Shown here piece after piece: positions 20,496-30,800 of a stretch of DNA of 59,238 nucleotides. The notes beneath the pieces were generated by a model. The model was not told the origin of the DNA. It saw only the letters and a list, made by a program, of their open reading frames with translations, and did not search any database. The position numbers and the translations under genes were made by a program. Each line of letters starts with the position of its first letter. The stretch's first letter is position 1. This DNA comes from a virus. The stretch is taken from positions 1-59,238 of IMG/VR virus record IMGVR_UViG_3300016457_000426; one strand, written 5' to 3'.

Positions 20496-21191
20496 TTAAA
20501 AAAGATAAACTGTATTTTTAAACCGTCTTTCCAATTGTTGTAAAGTCCAGTCTGGTTTAAATTTATTCCAACACTTGTCCAATTCCATCATCCGTGCCCA
20601 TAAATGAGGATAGAAACGATAAATATTTTCTAAGTCTTTCATCCTCCTAAATGGACACCAAAAACAGCCTGTGCGACTTATTTTTTCATATAATCCATTC
20701 CAATCAAAACCATAGCGGTAACATATCTTTAATGCTTCTTGGCTATCAATCCCAAATTCTACAAGGGGGTAACTTTCTTGTTTACGATATTTCATTCTTT
20801 TTATTTCACTTGCACTTATTCCCATAAGCCTATATATATTTTTTAATTGCTTTTTCTTAAAGTATAACTTCTCTGGCAAACACTTAAAAATTCTAGTGCA
20901 CCACCTTAAATGCATCCGAGGCCATCCATAACCAGTATATCCCTTTCTAGTTTTGTGTTCACACATCCAATATTCAAAATGTCTCTCAGGTTTTAAACAA
21001 GTTATTTCAACTCCAAGTTTCTTTTGAACTAAATTTATATGTGTATATATTTCTGGGAACTCCGCTCCAGTATCATTAAAAATGATTTCATCAAATGGTA
21101 TTTGATTTTCTAATAGCACTATTAACATAGCAGTGCTATCCTTACCACCAGAGAAATAAACAACTCTATATGGCTTATTAGAGTTCGGCAT
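20496..21191 (-). CDS. PAPS-reductase/PP-loop family protein with Cys cluster, 231 aa
   Basis: The PP-loop SGGKDST (14-20) binds the pyrophosphate of ATP or PAPS as in CysH, TtuA and DndC-type proteins. MHLRWCTRIFKCLP and SRTGCFWCPFRRMKDL supply four Cys for an iron-sulphur cluster or zinc. Phage-coded members often accompany DNA sulphur modification or nucleoside modification; no DndA/B/D/E partner is seen here. The start overlaps the previous gene (TAATG). It is the last gene of the leftward arm. Confidence 0.75.
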   Translation of the reverse strand: MPNSNKPYRVVYFSGGKDSTAMLIVLLENQIPFDEIIFNDTGAEFPEIYTHINLVQKKLGVEITCLKPERHFEYWMCEHKTRKGYTGYGWPRMHLRWCTRIFKCLPEKLYFKKKQLKNIYRLMGISASEIKRMKYRKQESYPLVEFGIDSQEALKICYRYGFDWNGLYEKISRTGCFWCPFRRMKDLENIYRFYPHLWARMMELDKCWNKFKPDWTLQQLERRFKNTVYLF

Positions 21192-21685
21192 TAGACCTTA
21201 CCTCTTTTAATCAATCTTCCACCACAAGCCTGAATTATCTGCACGAAATTTTCAGGCGTTACTTTCCAAGGCTTGATATGCGTCCAATCAAAAATTTTTA
21301 CCAGTGGAGTAATACAACCTTCACTACAAAAATATTGCCCTTTCTTTTCTTTTCTCCATTTTGTAAACAGGCCAAAACCAGCTACATAATCAAATTTAGC
21401 TTTCTTCTCTACAAGACCTAGAAAGAAATTATGTATTACACAGGCTTGACCATCTGAAACCTCTAATCCCCATATCTCGTATTCATCACCTTTTTTGTAT
21501 CCTTTAAATATCGGCCTAATATTCCATCTTACATTCAATAACTGATACCAATGCTCAGGCCAGCATTCTACTGCATACTTGTCATTCCAAACATATGCTA
21601 TGTGAGAATAATCCGATTGTGTCTGATATCGGATAATTCTAGCTAACCAGTCAGTGCCTTTGTAGGCGAGGAATTTAATCAGCAT
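21191..21685 (-). CDS. Permuted NlpC/P60-like protein (YiiX type), 164 aa
   Basis: An ATG at 21685 behind GGGGGCTTTGTAAA is used; a TTG lies further up at 21703. His28 in YSHIAYVW, Glu40 in YAVECW and Cys120 in YFCSEGC follow the order His-Glu-Cys of circularly permuted NlpC/P60 enzymes such as YiiX and LRAT relatives. Substrates range from peptidoglycan peptides to lipids. Its place near the lipoprotein and amidase suggests a wall or envelope role. No signal peptide is seen. Confidence 0.6.
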   Translation of the reverse strand: MLIKFLAYKGTDWLARIIRYQTQSDYSHIAYVWNDKYAVECWPEHWYQLLNVRWNIRPIFKGYKKGDEYEIWGLEVSDGQACVIHNFFLGLVEKKAKFDYVAGFGLFTKWRKEKKGQYFCSEGCITPLVKIFDWTHIKPWKVTPENFVQIIQACGGRLIKRGKV

Positions 21686-21686
21686 T

Positions 21687-22061
21687 TTACAAAGCCCCCA
21701 CAAACTTAATCATATAAGGCACTATCTTTTCTATTATATCTTTACCAACCAAAGAACCAAACCTCTGCCACAGTCCTAATAACTTTCCTTTCTCACACTC
21801 CGTTAGTTCATCTACCGTTTTCCCTTTTGTTATTTGTTCAATTTCATCTAGTATATTCAAAGCTTCAGCAGGTAGCTTATTTATATCATCACCTAACGCT
21901 GCCTGCCAATAACAGGTAGAAAATTCACTATGTTCACATAAAACCTGAGCCAACTCATTAGCCTGTTTCATAAAACCTTCATATCCCTTTGTTATTTTAC
22001 CCGTATGCCCAGCACAGCCTAGAAATACAAAACAAAGAAAAATAATGGATAATTTTTTCAT
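21687..22061 (-). CDS. Lipoprotein, 124 aa
   Basis: The ATG at 22061 is behind TGGAGGGTAAA; the frame starts four codons earlier. A Lys-Lys start, a hydrophobic stretch and a lipobox FLGC (Cys16) mark a lipoprotein, which would be acylated and cut at Cys16. The mature part is helical with two further Cys. In the lysis region such a gene could encode a spanin-like or superinfection-exclusion lipoprotein; nothing decides between these. Confidence 0.75.
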   Translation of the reverse strand: MKKLSIIFLCFVFLGCAGHTGKITKGYEGFMKQANELAQVLCEHSEFSTCYWQAALGDDINKLPAEALNILDEIEQITKGKTVDELTECEKGKLLGLWQRFGSLVGKDIIEKIVPYMIKFVGAL

Positions 22062-22073
22062 TTTACCCTCCAT

Positions 22074-22259
22074 TTAATCTTTAAAATATTTAATTAAATT
22101 AATCAATCTTTCAAAGTTTTCACATAGTTTTAATAATTGTTTCATAAGTTTTTGACATTCCTCTGGGTCTTCTGTTTCAGAGCATCTAGTTCTAGCCTCC
22201 ACTGCCCACTGCTTGATTAAAGTAGTAAGTCTTCTAGCTTCTATCTCTTGCTGGTTCAA
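22074..22259 (-). CDS. Small helical protein, 61 aa
   Basis: It starts with MNQQEIEARRLTTLIKQ and contains three Cys (RCSETEDPEECQ, LKLCENFE) that could form disulphides, in an all-helical context. It has no signal peptide. It lies between NrdG and the lipoprotein with three- and 12-base gaps. Function is unknown. Confidence 0.5.
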   Translation of the reverse strand: MNQQEIEARRLTTLIKQWAVEARTRCSETEDPEECQKLMKQLLKLCENFERLINLIKYFKD

Positions 22260-22262
22260 TGG

Positions 22263-22949
22263 TTATCTAACCTCCAAATTATACTTTGGAAACTCTTTTG
22301 TAAATGCCTCCAAATCTTCTTTAGTATATTCATTTTTTTCTTTATAAAAAGGTGTTGGACGGGCTACCTGTAAACAAAGAAGGTGGTTTTGGCCAACTAT
22401 ATAAATAATCTTCTCTAAGTCTGTGAATGTCAATAAACTGCTATGCACGGTAGTTCTGAATTCACAAGGAAGTTTAGCACTTTTAAGAAGAGTGACTGAC
22501 TTTTTAACAGGTTCAATTGGGAGCTTGGTATTGGTGACAGCTTGATATTTATCCCAAGGGGCTTTAATGTCCATAGCAATATAATCCACTAGTTTCTTTC
22601 TTATAAGCAAGGTCAACATAGAAGGCCTAGTGCCATTGGTATCCAGTTTTACCGCAAACCCCATATTCTTTAACCATGCACAGAAGGCAGGTAAGTCTTT
22701 ATGTAAGGTAGGTTCACCACCAGTAATAACCACTCCATCAATAATCCGCTTCCTTGTTAATAGAGATTTGTGGATTTTTTCGTAAGGAATGGAGGGCTGT
22801 AGACAATCTACTAATTGGAGATTGTGGCAATAAGGGCAACGAAAGTTACATCCTTGAGTATAAATAACAGCAGATAAATGGTTAGGGAAGTCAATCGTGG
22901 AAAAAGGAGTAAATCCTCCAATATTTAGGTTAAATTCTTGCTGATTCAT
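22263..22949 (-). CDS. nrdG: Radical SAM activase, NrdG-like (anaerobic ribonucleotide reductase activating protein), 228 aa
   Basis: GGFTPFSTIDFPNHLSAVIYTQGCNFRCPYCHN carries the CxxxCxxC motif (C34, C38, C41) for the 4Fe-4S/SAM cluster, with VVITGGEPTLH (GGE motif) and later LDTNGTRP, as in the NrdG2/TIGR02495-type family. This enzyme generates the glycyl radical on NrdD. No NrdD is coded in the genome, so it would act on the host enzyme to raise deoxynucleotide supply under anoxia. It overlaps the phosphoesterase gene by four bases (ATGA). Confidence 0.85.
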   Translation of the reverse strand: MNQQEFNLNIGGFTPFSTIDFPNHLSAVIYTQGCNFRCPYCHNLQLVDCLQPSIPYEKIHKSLLTRKRIIDGVVITGGEPTLHKDLPAFCAWLKNMGFAVKLDTNGTRPSMLTLLIRKKLVDYIAMDIKAPWDKYQAVTNTKLPIEPVKKSVTLLKSAKLPCEFRTTVHSSLLTFTDLEKIIYIVGQNHLLCLQVARPTPFYKEKNEYTKEDLEAFTKEFPKYNLEVR

Positions 22950-23617
22950 AAAGTTCTAACTTCCACCTTACCTCTCTCAATCTCCAACCAGCTTCTACTG
23001 TCTACCCAATCTCCACAATCACCAAGTTGTTGTCCTGTTTCCAATTTATGGATAGAAGGATAATGAGTATGTCCAACAATCATTATCCTACACCAATCAG
23101 CTTTTTCTAAAAAAGAAAATGCTTTTGCATATATCTGTCCTATTTTTTCATGCCATTTTTCTCTATTTCTCTGCTTCCATTTAGAAGGTGGATTAAAAAA
23201 CCATGGTGCAAACTTTGACAATAATCGCCAATTCCAATGCTTACAAAGAGGGTCAAATTGATAGCCATGCACAAATCCCATTCTGCCTATGCGGTAAAAA
23301 GGGAATGATTGTATTTCCATTCCTAATAATTCAGTTAGACTTTTTCCTAACTCTGGGTCATGATTACCTTCAATAAAAACTGTTTGGGTTGCCTTTATAA
23401 TCTTTTTTAATGCCTTTAATAACTCTTGTCCAATATAGCTATTTTTAATATCTTTAATATTACATCTTACTAAATCTAAAATATCACCACAAAAAACAAC
23501 CTTATCTGCCTTAGAAATATAATCAGCAAAGGGAATAAAATATTGCGATGTATAAGGAATATGGAGGTCACTAACACAAACTATTTTTTTAGCCGACTTT
23601 ATACCAACTTGAGCCAC
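22946..23617 (-). CDS. Metallophosphoesterase (calcineurin-like), 223 aa
   Basis: All metal-binding motifs are present: DLH (17-19), GDILDL, EGNHD, FVHG and VGHTH. The set matches class III-type phosphoesterases near LpxH/YfcE; the middle contains an unusual Trp/Pro/Lys-rich segment (about 125-160). Substrates may be nucleotides, lipids or phosphoproteins. The start is a GTG at 23617 behind GGAGGCTGGA, inside the end of the previous gene (29-base overlap). Confidence 0.85.
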   Translation of the reverse strand: MAQVGIKSAKKIVCVSDLHIPYTSQYFIPFADYISKADKVVFCGDILDLVRCNIKDIKNSYIGQELLKALKKIIKATQTVFIEGNHDPELGKSLTELLGMEIQSFPFYRIGRMGFVHGYQFDPLCKHWNWRLLSKFAPWFFNPPSKWKQRNREKWHEKIGQIYAKAFSFLEKADWCRIMIVGHTHYPSIHKLETGQQLGDCGDWVDSRSWLEIERGKVEVRTL

Positions 23618-24575
23618 TCCAGCCTCCCCGTATTACATCTTCATTATGAACCAAAATTACATCTTCAAATACGGCTGTAAAATCACCATAACTAACTTGG
23701 ATAGTAGCACTTTCATCTTGAACCGTAGTTTGATAATCTCCCCAAAAAGAAGAACCCCAAACGACATCCATTTGTTTTACTTCAGTAGAAGAAACCCTTG
23801 GTGTAAAACCCTCATCTATTATATATTTTACCTTGCATATCACTCCTACTTTATCACTTCCAGCAAAGAGTAATCCAATAAAACTACCAGGGAAGTCTTG
23901 GTTATCAGGAAGCATACATAAATGTTCAACAGATGGCCTATATATTCCAAAGTCAATATGATTTACATTTTCTTGGAATGCTTGAAATCGTGTATTACGG
24001 TTAAATAAGCTCCAGATAAAATTTAGACATGCAACAATCCCTTTTGATATTTTACAGGGGCTTGGAGTGGTAGCGGGTTTAATTTGTTTATGCCAAATAT
24101 ATTCACCACAAATATTTTCTTCTGGTGTGCCTCCATGATAAGGGCCCGGCTGATATATCCTTTTTTCTTTCACATCATCTGGGCTTACACTAACATCAGG
24201 CACTACGCCATGAGCATTGCTTCCTGCTACTACCTCATCAGCAATAAACATCATTCCTAAAGAAACGGCAGTTATATCATGATTACCCACAGATAAACCC
24301 AATAAGACAGGTCTAACCTTTTGCGTTCTATCAATATTTAAAGCTTCAACCTTACCAATCTCAATTACTTTAATTCTCATCCCCTTCACATACCGAGGAA
24401 TAAGGTCTTGCTTTGATAAAAATTCTTCTTTCTCTTTCTTTCTAACATAAACAATTACAGTATCCACCTTCTTGCCAAGTTGCTTATCAAAATACTGTAT
24501 GATTTGATTGGAATGACCAATCACATTTTTTTTGCCCTTTACTTTGCTGTAAACTTTTTTAATTTTCTTTTCCAT
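23589..24575 (-). CDS. Trypsin-like serine protease of the Nal1-like type, 328 aa
   Basis: SVGNHDITAVSLGMMF and AGSNAHGVVPD resemble the His region, NHIDFGIYRP the Asp region and RGGWSGSSWYKVG the Ser region of bacterial Nal1-like trypsins (usually GDSGS). IGLLFAGSD, normally just behind the catalytic Ser, here comes about 95 residues before it, and the chain ends only six residues after the GxSGS-type motif. It may be a permuted or truncated enzyme, or inactive. The start is the ATG after GGGGAGGTAAGTG, overlapping the previous stop (TGATG). Confidence 0.6.
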   Translation of the reverse strand: MEKKIKKVYSKVKGKKNVIGHSNQIIQYFDKQLGKKVDTVIVYVRKKEKEEFLSKQDLIPRYVKGMRIKVIEIGKVEALNIDRTQKVRPVLLGLSVGNHDITAVSLGMMFIADEVVAGSNAHGVVPDVSVSPDDVKEKRIYQPGPYHGGTPEENICGEYIWHKQIKPATTPSPCKISKGIVACLNFIWSLFNRNTRFQAFQENVNHIDFGIYRPSVEHLCMLPDNQDFPGSFIGLLFAGSDKVGVICKVKYIIDEGFTPRVSSTEVKQMDVVWGSSFWGDYQTTVQDESATIQVSYGDFTAVFEDVILVHNEDVIRGGWSGSSWYKVG

Positions 24576-24832
24576 CACTTACCTCCCCAAAAAAATCCTT
24601 TAGTAAAAATGGCTAAAAAACCACCAAATGCTCCCCCTGCAAACGAAGTGGTCTTATACCACCTCGTCTTTTTTTCTACTTTTTCTATTTTTTGTTCTAT
24701 TTCTTTTTTATTATTTGTTATTTGAGCACAAACAGCATCTATTTTTTTAGATAGGGCATTAAGCTCTTTATTTATATAAGTTGTATGTGTCTCCAATAAA
24801 TCCTTTACATATTCCATTTCTTTATTGTTCAT
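24575..24832 (-). CDS. Coiled-coil plus membrane protein, holin/XhlA-like, 85 aa
   Basis: It starts after AAGGAGATTAGCC. Residues 1-55 form a charged coiled coil; residues 60-80 form one membrane helix with many Gly and Ala (GGAFGGFLAIFTKGFF), and a short basic tail ends the chain. This N-coil-C-anchor plan resembles XhlA-type holin accessory proteins. It heads the leftward lysis/host-interaction block. The role as holin is inference. Confidence 0.5.
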   Translation of the reverse strand: MNNKEMEYVKDLLETHTTYINKELNALSKKIDAVCAQITNNKKEIEQKIEKVEKKTRWYKTTSFAGGAFGGFLAIFTKGFFWGGK

Positions 24833-24844
24833 GGCTAATCTCCT

Positions 24845-27800
24845 TTACAGACCATAATTTAATAGTCCTGTTGTGGATTTTGGCCTTGTAAAAGACTGTA
24901 TTTCTTTAGTCTTTTTTCTTTTTAAAAATTCATACTTTGCTCGTCTTTTAGCATAACGCAAATATCTTGTTAGCTCCTTTGGTGTCATTTTCAAAAGAAG
25001 GTCTAGCTGGTCTTCATCGTTTAAAGCACTAAAAACTCTAATGTCAGGTGCTAACCTTATAGTCTTCCAGAACCTTTTACTTAAAACTATATTCTTCTCT
25101 TTCACTTCTTTTAAAGTCTCTACAAACTCAGCCCAAGCCTTCTTTCTTCTTTCAGGGTCATGATGATTTTCTGCAATCCAAAGCAAGCTTCTTAACTGTG
25201 CTTTGATTTGATTTGTTTCATATTTTTCTCCACGCTTTTTAATTCCTTGAAACCGCTTAGAATATAAATTGTAAATTTCATTTTGAATTTTTGTCCTTGT
25301 TATATAACGAGGTGCAACGCCTATTCCTAAAATAGGTAGAATGCTTTTTTCTCCACTGATTTTTTCATGCCGTATAAAATTAGCAATTGAAATTGGGACT
25401 AAACCGCTTGTGCCCAAAAATACAGCGACTTGCTCTGCCTGTTTAAGTAAGGGTGCATTGGGGTCTCTTATTTCTGTTTTGAAATAGTCTTGATTAGTAA
25501 ACAAATCCAAAGTTAAACTAATTACTGGATTTAATTTATGCCAAGCAACAGTAGATATTCCTTTAAAAATTCCATGCTTTTCTAATGCAGCTTTAGCAAC
25601 CCAGTATTCTTTAGTCATTGCAGGCAATTGTAATCTCTCATCACTTCCATCAGGGTTTTTCTCGCCCGTTTTAGGATAGAAATAATCTAACAATTCTTGA
25701 GGGGGGTTTCCTGTAAAAAGATAACACATTAATCCGCCAATCATTCCAACTACAAAAGGATATGTAATAGAGAATTGTATCCTGCCAGTCCACAAAGGCA
25801 TTTTCTTTTTCATAATAGCTTCTTTAATGTCAAGACCTGCTCCTCCCCATTCTCTTATAGTCCCTAATTGCCAACTTAACGATAAAGAACTCGCAACAGC
25901 CAAATCCCTTACAGTTCTATTCCAGAAAAGATTATCATAAACCATCTGTCCAAAATTATTATCCATACTATCCCATATCATTTGTAAGGCTCTATCCAGC
26001 TTTGCTCCTTTTACTTCTGGATGTGCTGATGTAAAATCTTTTGCTTGCTTTAAAAAAGCTCCTATTTTCAATCTAGGCACATACCATTCCATAAGAGGTG
26101 CTTGTATTTTCTCAGCAATAGCTGGAATTAATTTAATAGTTCCTCCTATAATGTTTTTCTTTCTAAAATCTCTTATTGCTTTCTTCCAGTTATCTTCAAG
26201 CCCTATTTTATAAGCCTTAGAAAGTTTATATCTTGCACCTGCTCTTATTAAATAATTTACAATTTCTTTATCTAAGTCAGTTTGGATACTTCTCTTGCCA
26301 AGCCAAAGTTCAACAGCTTTATGCCCTAATTTAAGAGAAGAAACGGGGCCAGTTAAAATATCTGCAAAACGGTCTAAAGCAACGTCAATATTTCCTTTTA
26401 AAGTATTGTTTGTAAGCCTCATTACATTATAAGTTAAGTCTGATAAAGTAACATTCAAAAAGTGAAATCCGCTAAGACCAAGTTTAACAGCGACAAAAGG
26501 ATTTTTGACTGCCATAAATGCTTTGAAAACCTTACCCCAATTATCTGGCCGAGACCATAAAGAAGGAGAAAGCCATTTATCTACTATGTTGGCAGCTTCT
26601 TTGGGCATTATCCATTCGCCTGTCCGCACCATTCCCTCTTTGCCTCTAAAGAAGACTTGAAGGGACGGGTCTTTAGGAACTACCCAGCCTTTCGGTGGTT
26701 TTTTAAAACCTCTTTTAAATTTCAAAAGTTCATATGCTTTCATTTCATTAAGAAAGTCTTTCCGCATCTTATGATGAAGTGCACTGAAATATCTCCAAAG
26801 AACCATCTCTTGGGGATTGGTAGTAATAGGTTCTAGTCCTGCTTTAATTCCATCACTCATTAACTTATAAAATTTATGTTTATAATACCCTGGTGTGGTA
26901 TTTAACTTTTTCTGTATCCATGCTTCTGCTTTTTCTCTGTTTTTCCATATTCCAGGCCAATAATTTTCTAAATAATCAAGCCTTTCATTAACGCTTTTAT
27001 CTATCTCATAAGCTTTATCAAGCAAAGCACGGTGTTGTTGAGCCATGTCTTTAACAACTTTACTATCTTTACCAAACTCAGAAAAATCCGTATCACCTTT
27101 CATCATCTTATCAATATAAAGTATCTGCTTATCTACAGGCTGTCTGTCCCACCATTCATGAGAAGTTTTTGTTGCTTCTACAATGGCATCAATCTCTCTT
27201 GCCCTTTCCGCCATTAATCTTCTAGCAGATATTCTAACCATTGCAGCAGGTTCTTCAGGTGTAAATATTTTATCTACTTCTCCTGTTTTCTTAGCTATAT
27301 CCTTTGTAATTACAGGTTCTTTTTTTACTTCTTTTTTTAGCCCTTCCTTTGCCTTTATTCTTTCAAGATATTCCTTAGCCCAAGCAATGCGTTTTGAATA
27401 TTCCTCTATAGGTTCTCCTAAACGATATTCAGGAATTTGTCTTAATCCCCAAATCTCATTCGCTTCTGCATGAATATTAGTTGCCTGTCGTATAGTTGTC
27501 CCTGAAAATGCGGCATCAGTTAAAATATTTTTACGGATTAACTCAGTAGAAGTATTGTATAAATCTTTGGTTTCTTCATATTTACCACTAAAAACAGCAA
27601 AGACATGATTTGTGCCAAATTCTCTGACACGCCCCCTTATATAATTTGTTATTTGTTCAACATTAGTAAATAACCTAGCAGGGACTTCCTGTATAAGTCT
27701 AATCTTATTACCTGAACAATATATCAATGTTACAACCTTAGAATCGTCTTTAAAACTACGGCTAATTAACGCTAAATCTTTTTCAGTTTTTATTTTAAAA

Positions 27801-30800
27801 CCTAACAATCCATGAGGTTTTGTTGGAGATAATAAAGGGTCAACCCAATCTTTAGGAATGCCTGGTAAGGGCAAAACATAAGTAGTGCCATTTCCTTTAA
27901 TTGCACCATATTTACCAGAATTTATTATAATGTGATGCTTTAACCCTGGTATTTTATCTGCACAAGCCAATGTAAAATTTATATCATCTAAAGAAGGAGA
28001 GGGATTACCGCTGGGATGGTTATGCACTAGATAGTATCCATCAGCCCCAAGCCTTTTCATTCTATTTTTAATTTCCCATATAAATTTAGGAGAAAGTTCG
28101 CTTGCAACAAAATTAGGCATTCTATTTGTTATGCCTTCATGAGCAACTATTTTATTACCCTTCATATAGAATATTCTTAAAGTTTCAAATCTTGGGTCAC
28201 GATAGACTTGGGCTACAACTGCCAAATCAGCGGGATGTTTAATTTCTTTACCTCTTAAATCTACTCTGCCTGTTTTGATGAGGTCTTTGCGTATTCCTTC
28301 GGCAATTGTTTTAACTCCGCCACCTTCTTTTGCTGGTTTTGTTTTTTCAGAAACTGGAATAAACTTTGGTGGCTTAGAAATAACCCGTTCCAGTCCTTGT
28401 AAATCACTAAGGATTTCTTTTCTTGTTTTTGATGCTGTTTCCTCATAGTCTTTATCCCTTACTATATATTCTTCTCCATGTTCATGAACTTTAATTGTTT
28501 TTTCAGGTTCAGGCTTCTTTTCTACAATTCCTTTTTGAGCAAACTTTTTTGCTTCTTCTAAGGATTTGAAAAACTTTGTTTCAATGCCTTTGTTAATAGT
28601 TACTTTCTTTCCTTCGTATGTAGTTTCATAAGGCTCAAACCTTATAACTCTCCATTGTTCTGTTTCTGGGTCTGCTTTGATTTGATACCATGTCTTTTTC
28701 TCTGGATGACGCACTTCATATAAATTTTCTTTGGGTTGAGTTATTATAGGTTCTTTCTCTTTAACTTCCGCTTTTGCTTCTTTAACAAGCTCAGGCTTAA
28801 TCCCATAAATCCATAAAGTTTCTGAAGGAACTGTTTTATTAGCTTTAACAGCATTCATTACTTCTATAAAATGAGGGTCTAACATTACAATGTGTTTTAC
28901 TGGTTCACCTTTTGCTGTATCATGCAACATAGCTACGGCATCGTATCCGTGCTTATGTAACCATTGAGCAAAAAGACTACCTTTTATATGTTCATTATAT
29001 AATTTTCTTTGTCCTATTTTTACTAATTCAGCGGTTACAATAGACATGTTATTTCTAAACAATTCCCAAATAGGAACTTTGTCTAAATCACCATGATGCG
29101 TTTCAAAGCCATATTTATCAAGTTCTTCTATTAGTTTTTTGGGCACATCTTTCCAACTCCAATTTTTGGGTAATTCTATTCCATTTTCTTTGGCAACCAA
29201 TTTTGCAAGCTCTTCATAACTTATTTCTGTGCCATAAGGTGTAAGGTCTAAAATTTTACGAGGTTTTATTGTAATTTCTTTCAATTTTCCTTCTGTTCTA
29301 GGTTTGTGGCCATGTAAAATTTCAAATGTTTTTAATCCTTCTTTTTTGCCAAAACGTTTTTGATAATTTTCAAGAATAGAGAAATCTCTTTTTAAATAAT
29401 GTTTGGCATCTTCTTTAGAAGTAGTAAAAAATTCAAAAGGAGCAACAGGCCTTTTATCTTCCCATCCTAATACTTGTTCGGGACTTCTAATGGAACTTAA
29501 TTGTCTTACTCCTGTAATAGTAGGTAATTCTCCTCTATAGACTTTAAATGATTTATCTCCTTTATCATACTTTTTTTCTTCAGGAATTTTACTACGAATT
29601 TCCCACCATTCTTTTGGAGAAATTTTCCATATTTCTTTTGTTTCTTTAACAGGCTTAACCTCTTTCTCTGCCTTAATCCAGTATTCTGCCCTAGATGTCC
29701 AAGGCATATATTTTGTTTTGCCTTCAGGAGTTTTAACTCTATGATAAACAAAGCCTGTTTTACGCTTCCCTATTTTGCCTGTGGCTATCCCTTCACCTTC
29801 TTTGCCTTTGTATCTCCATTTGACATGAGTTCCTTCGGTTATTTCTTTATTGTAATCCTTTACTGGTTGCCATTCGGTTTCTGCTTTAGCAACTTCCTTA
29901 CCCTTTTCTTCAAAAGACCGTGGAAATAACTCTCTTGCTCTTTTCTCACTTAAACTAGCCCAAGTAACCTTACCTGTGTTTTTATCCACCAGCTTAACCA
30001 CATAATCAACGCCAAGCCTATGTTCAGGAAATTCCTCACTGGCTTTACTTAATTCAATGGGATAAGAATTTTCATAAAGTGTCTTAGTTAAAGGCACTAC
30101 TGGAGGTTTTTCTTTTGGAGGTTCTTTTTCAGGCTTAATTTCTGGCAAGGCCTTCTCTTTCTTAGCCTTAGTAAGCAGTTTATTTGCTTTTTCAATTAAT
30201 TCATTGGGAAATGGCCTTCCATCACGCCTATAATCACAAAGGTCTTTATATAACTCATCTATTTCTTGATAAATTTGCTCTCCTGTCAGTTTCTTTTCCA
30301 TCAAATCTATACGAATGTTATTAACCTTTTTAATTAATTCTTTATCTGCTTTCCCTTTTTTTGAAGACTCATAAATTTCTTTCTCTACTTTCCCTAATTT
30401 TCTAAATAACTTTTCTTGCTTATCCATAAGAAGTGCTCTTTCCGCAATAACAGATTTTAATTTCTTTGGTTGTTGTTTGTCAGGCAAAGACCTAAGTTTT
30501 TTGTCTGGGTCAATCCTATTTATTTTTTGAGTAAGTTTTTCTATTTTCTTTTTGTTATTTTTTATTTCTTCTTTTAATTTATTAGCTTGTTGTTGCATCT
30601 CTGGTAAAATTTCCTCTTTCTTACCTTCTTCTATTATCTGCTTCTGGCGTATTTCAGCCATTTCTTTTTGCAGTTCTGGATGCTCTTTCCAGATTTTCAT
30701 CCACTCTGCACTGCCAGGTTCAACACCTTCGTAAGGCTTGGCTTTCTTTTCAGGCTTAGGCTTTTCTTTGACTTCTTTTGCTGGAGGCTTCTCTTCAGTA

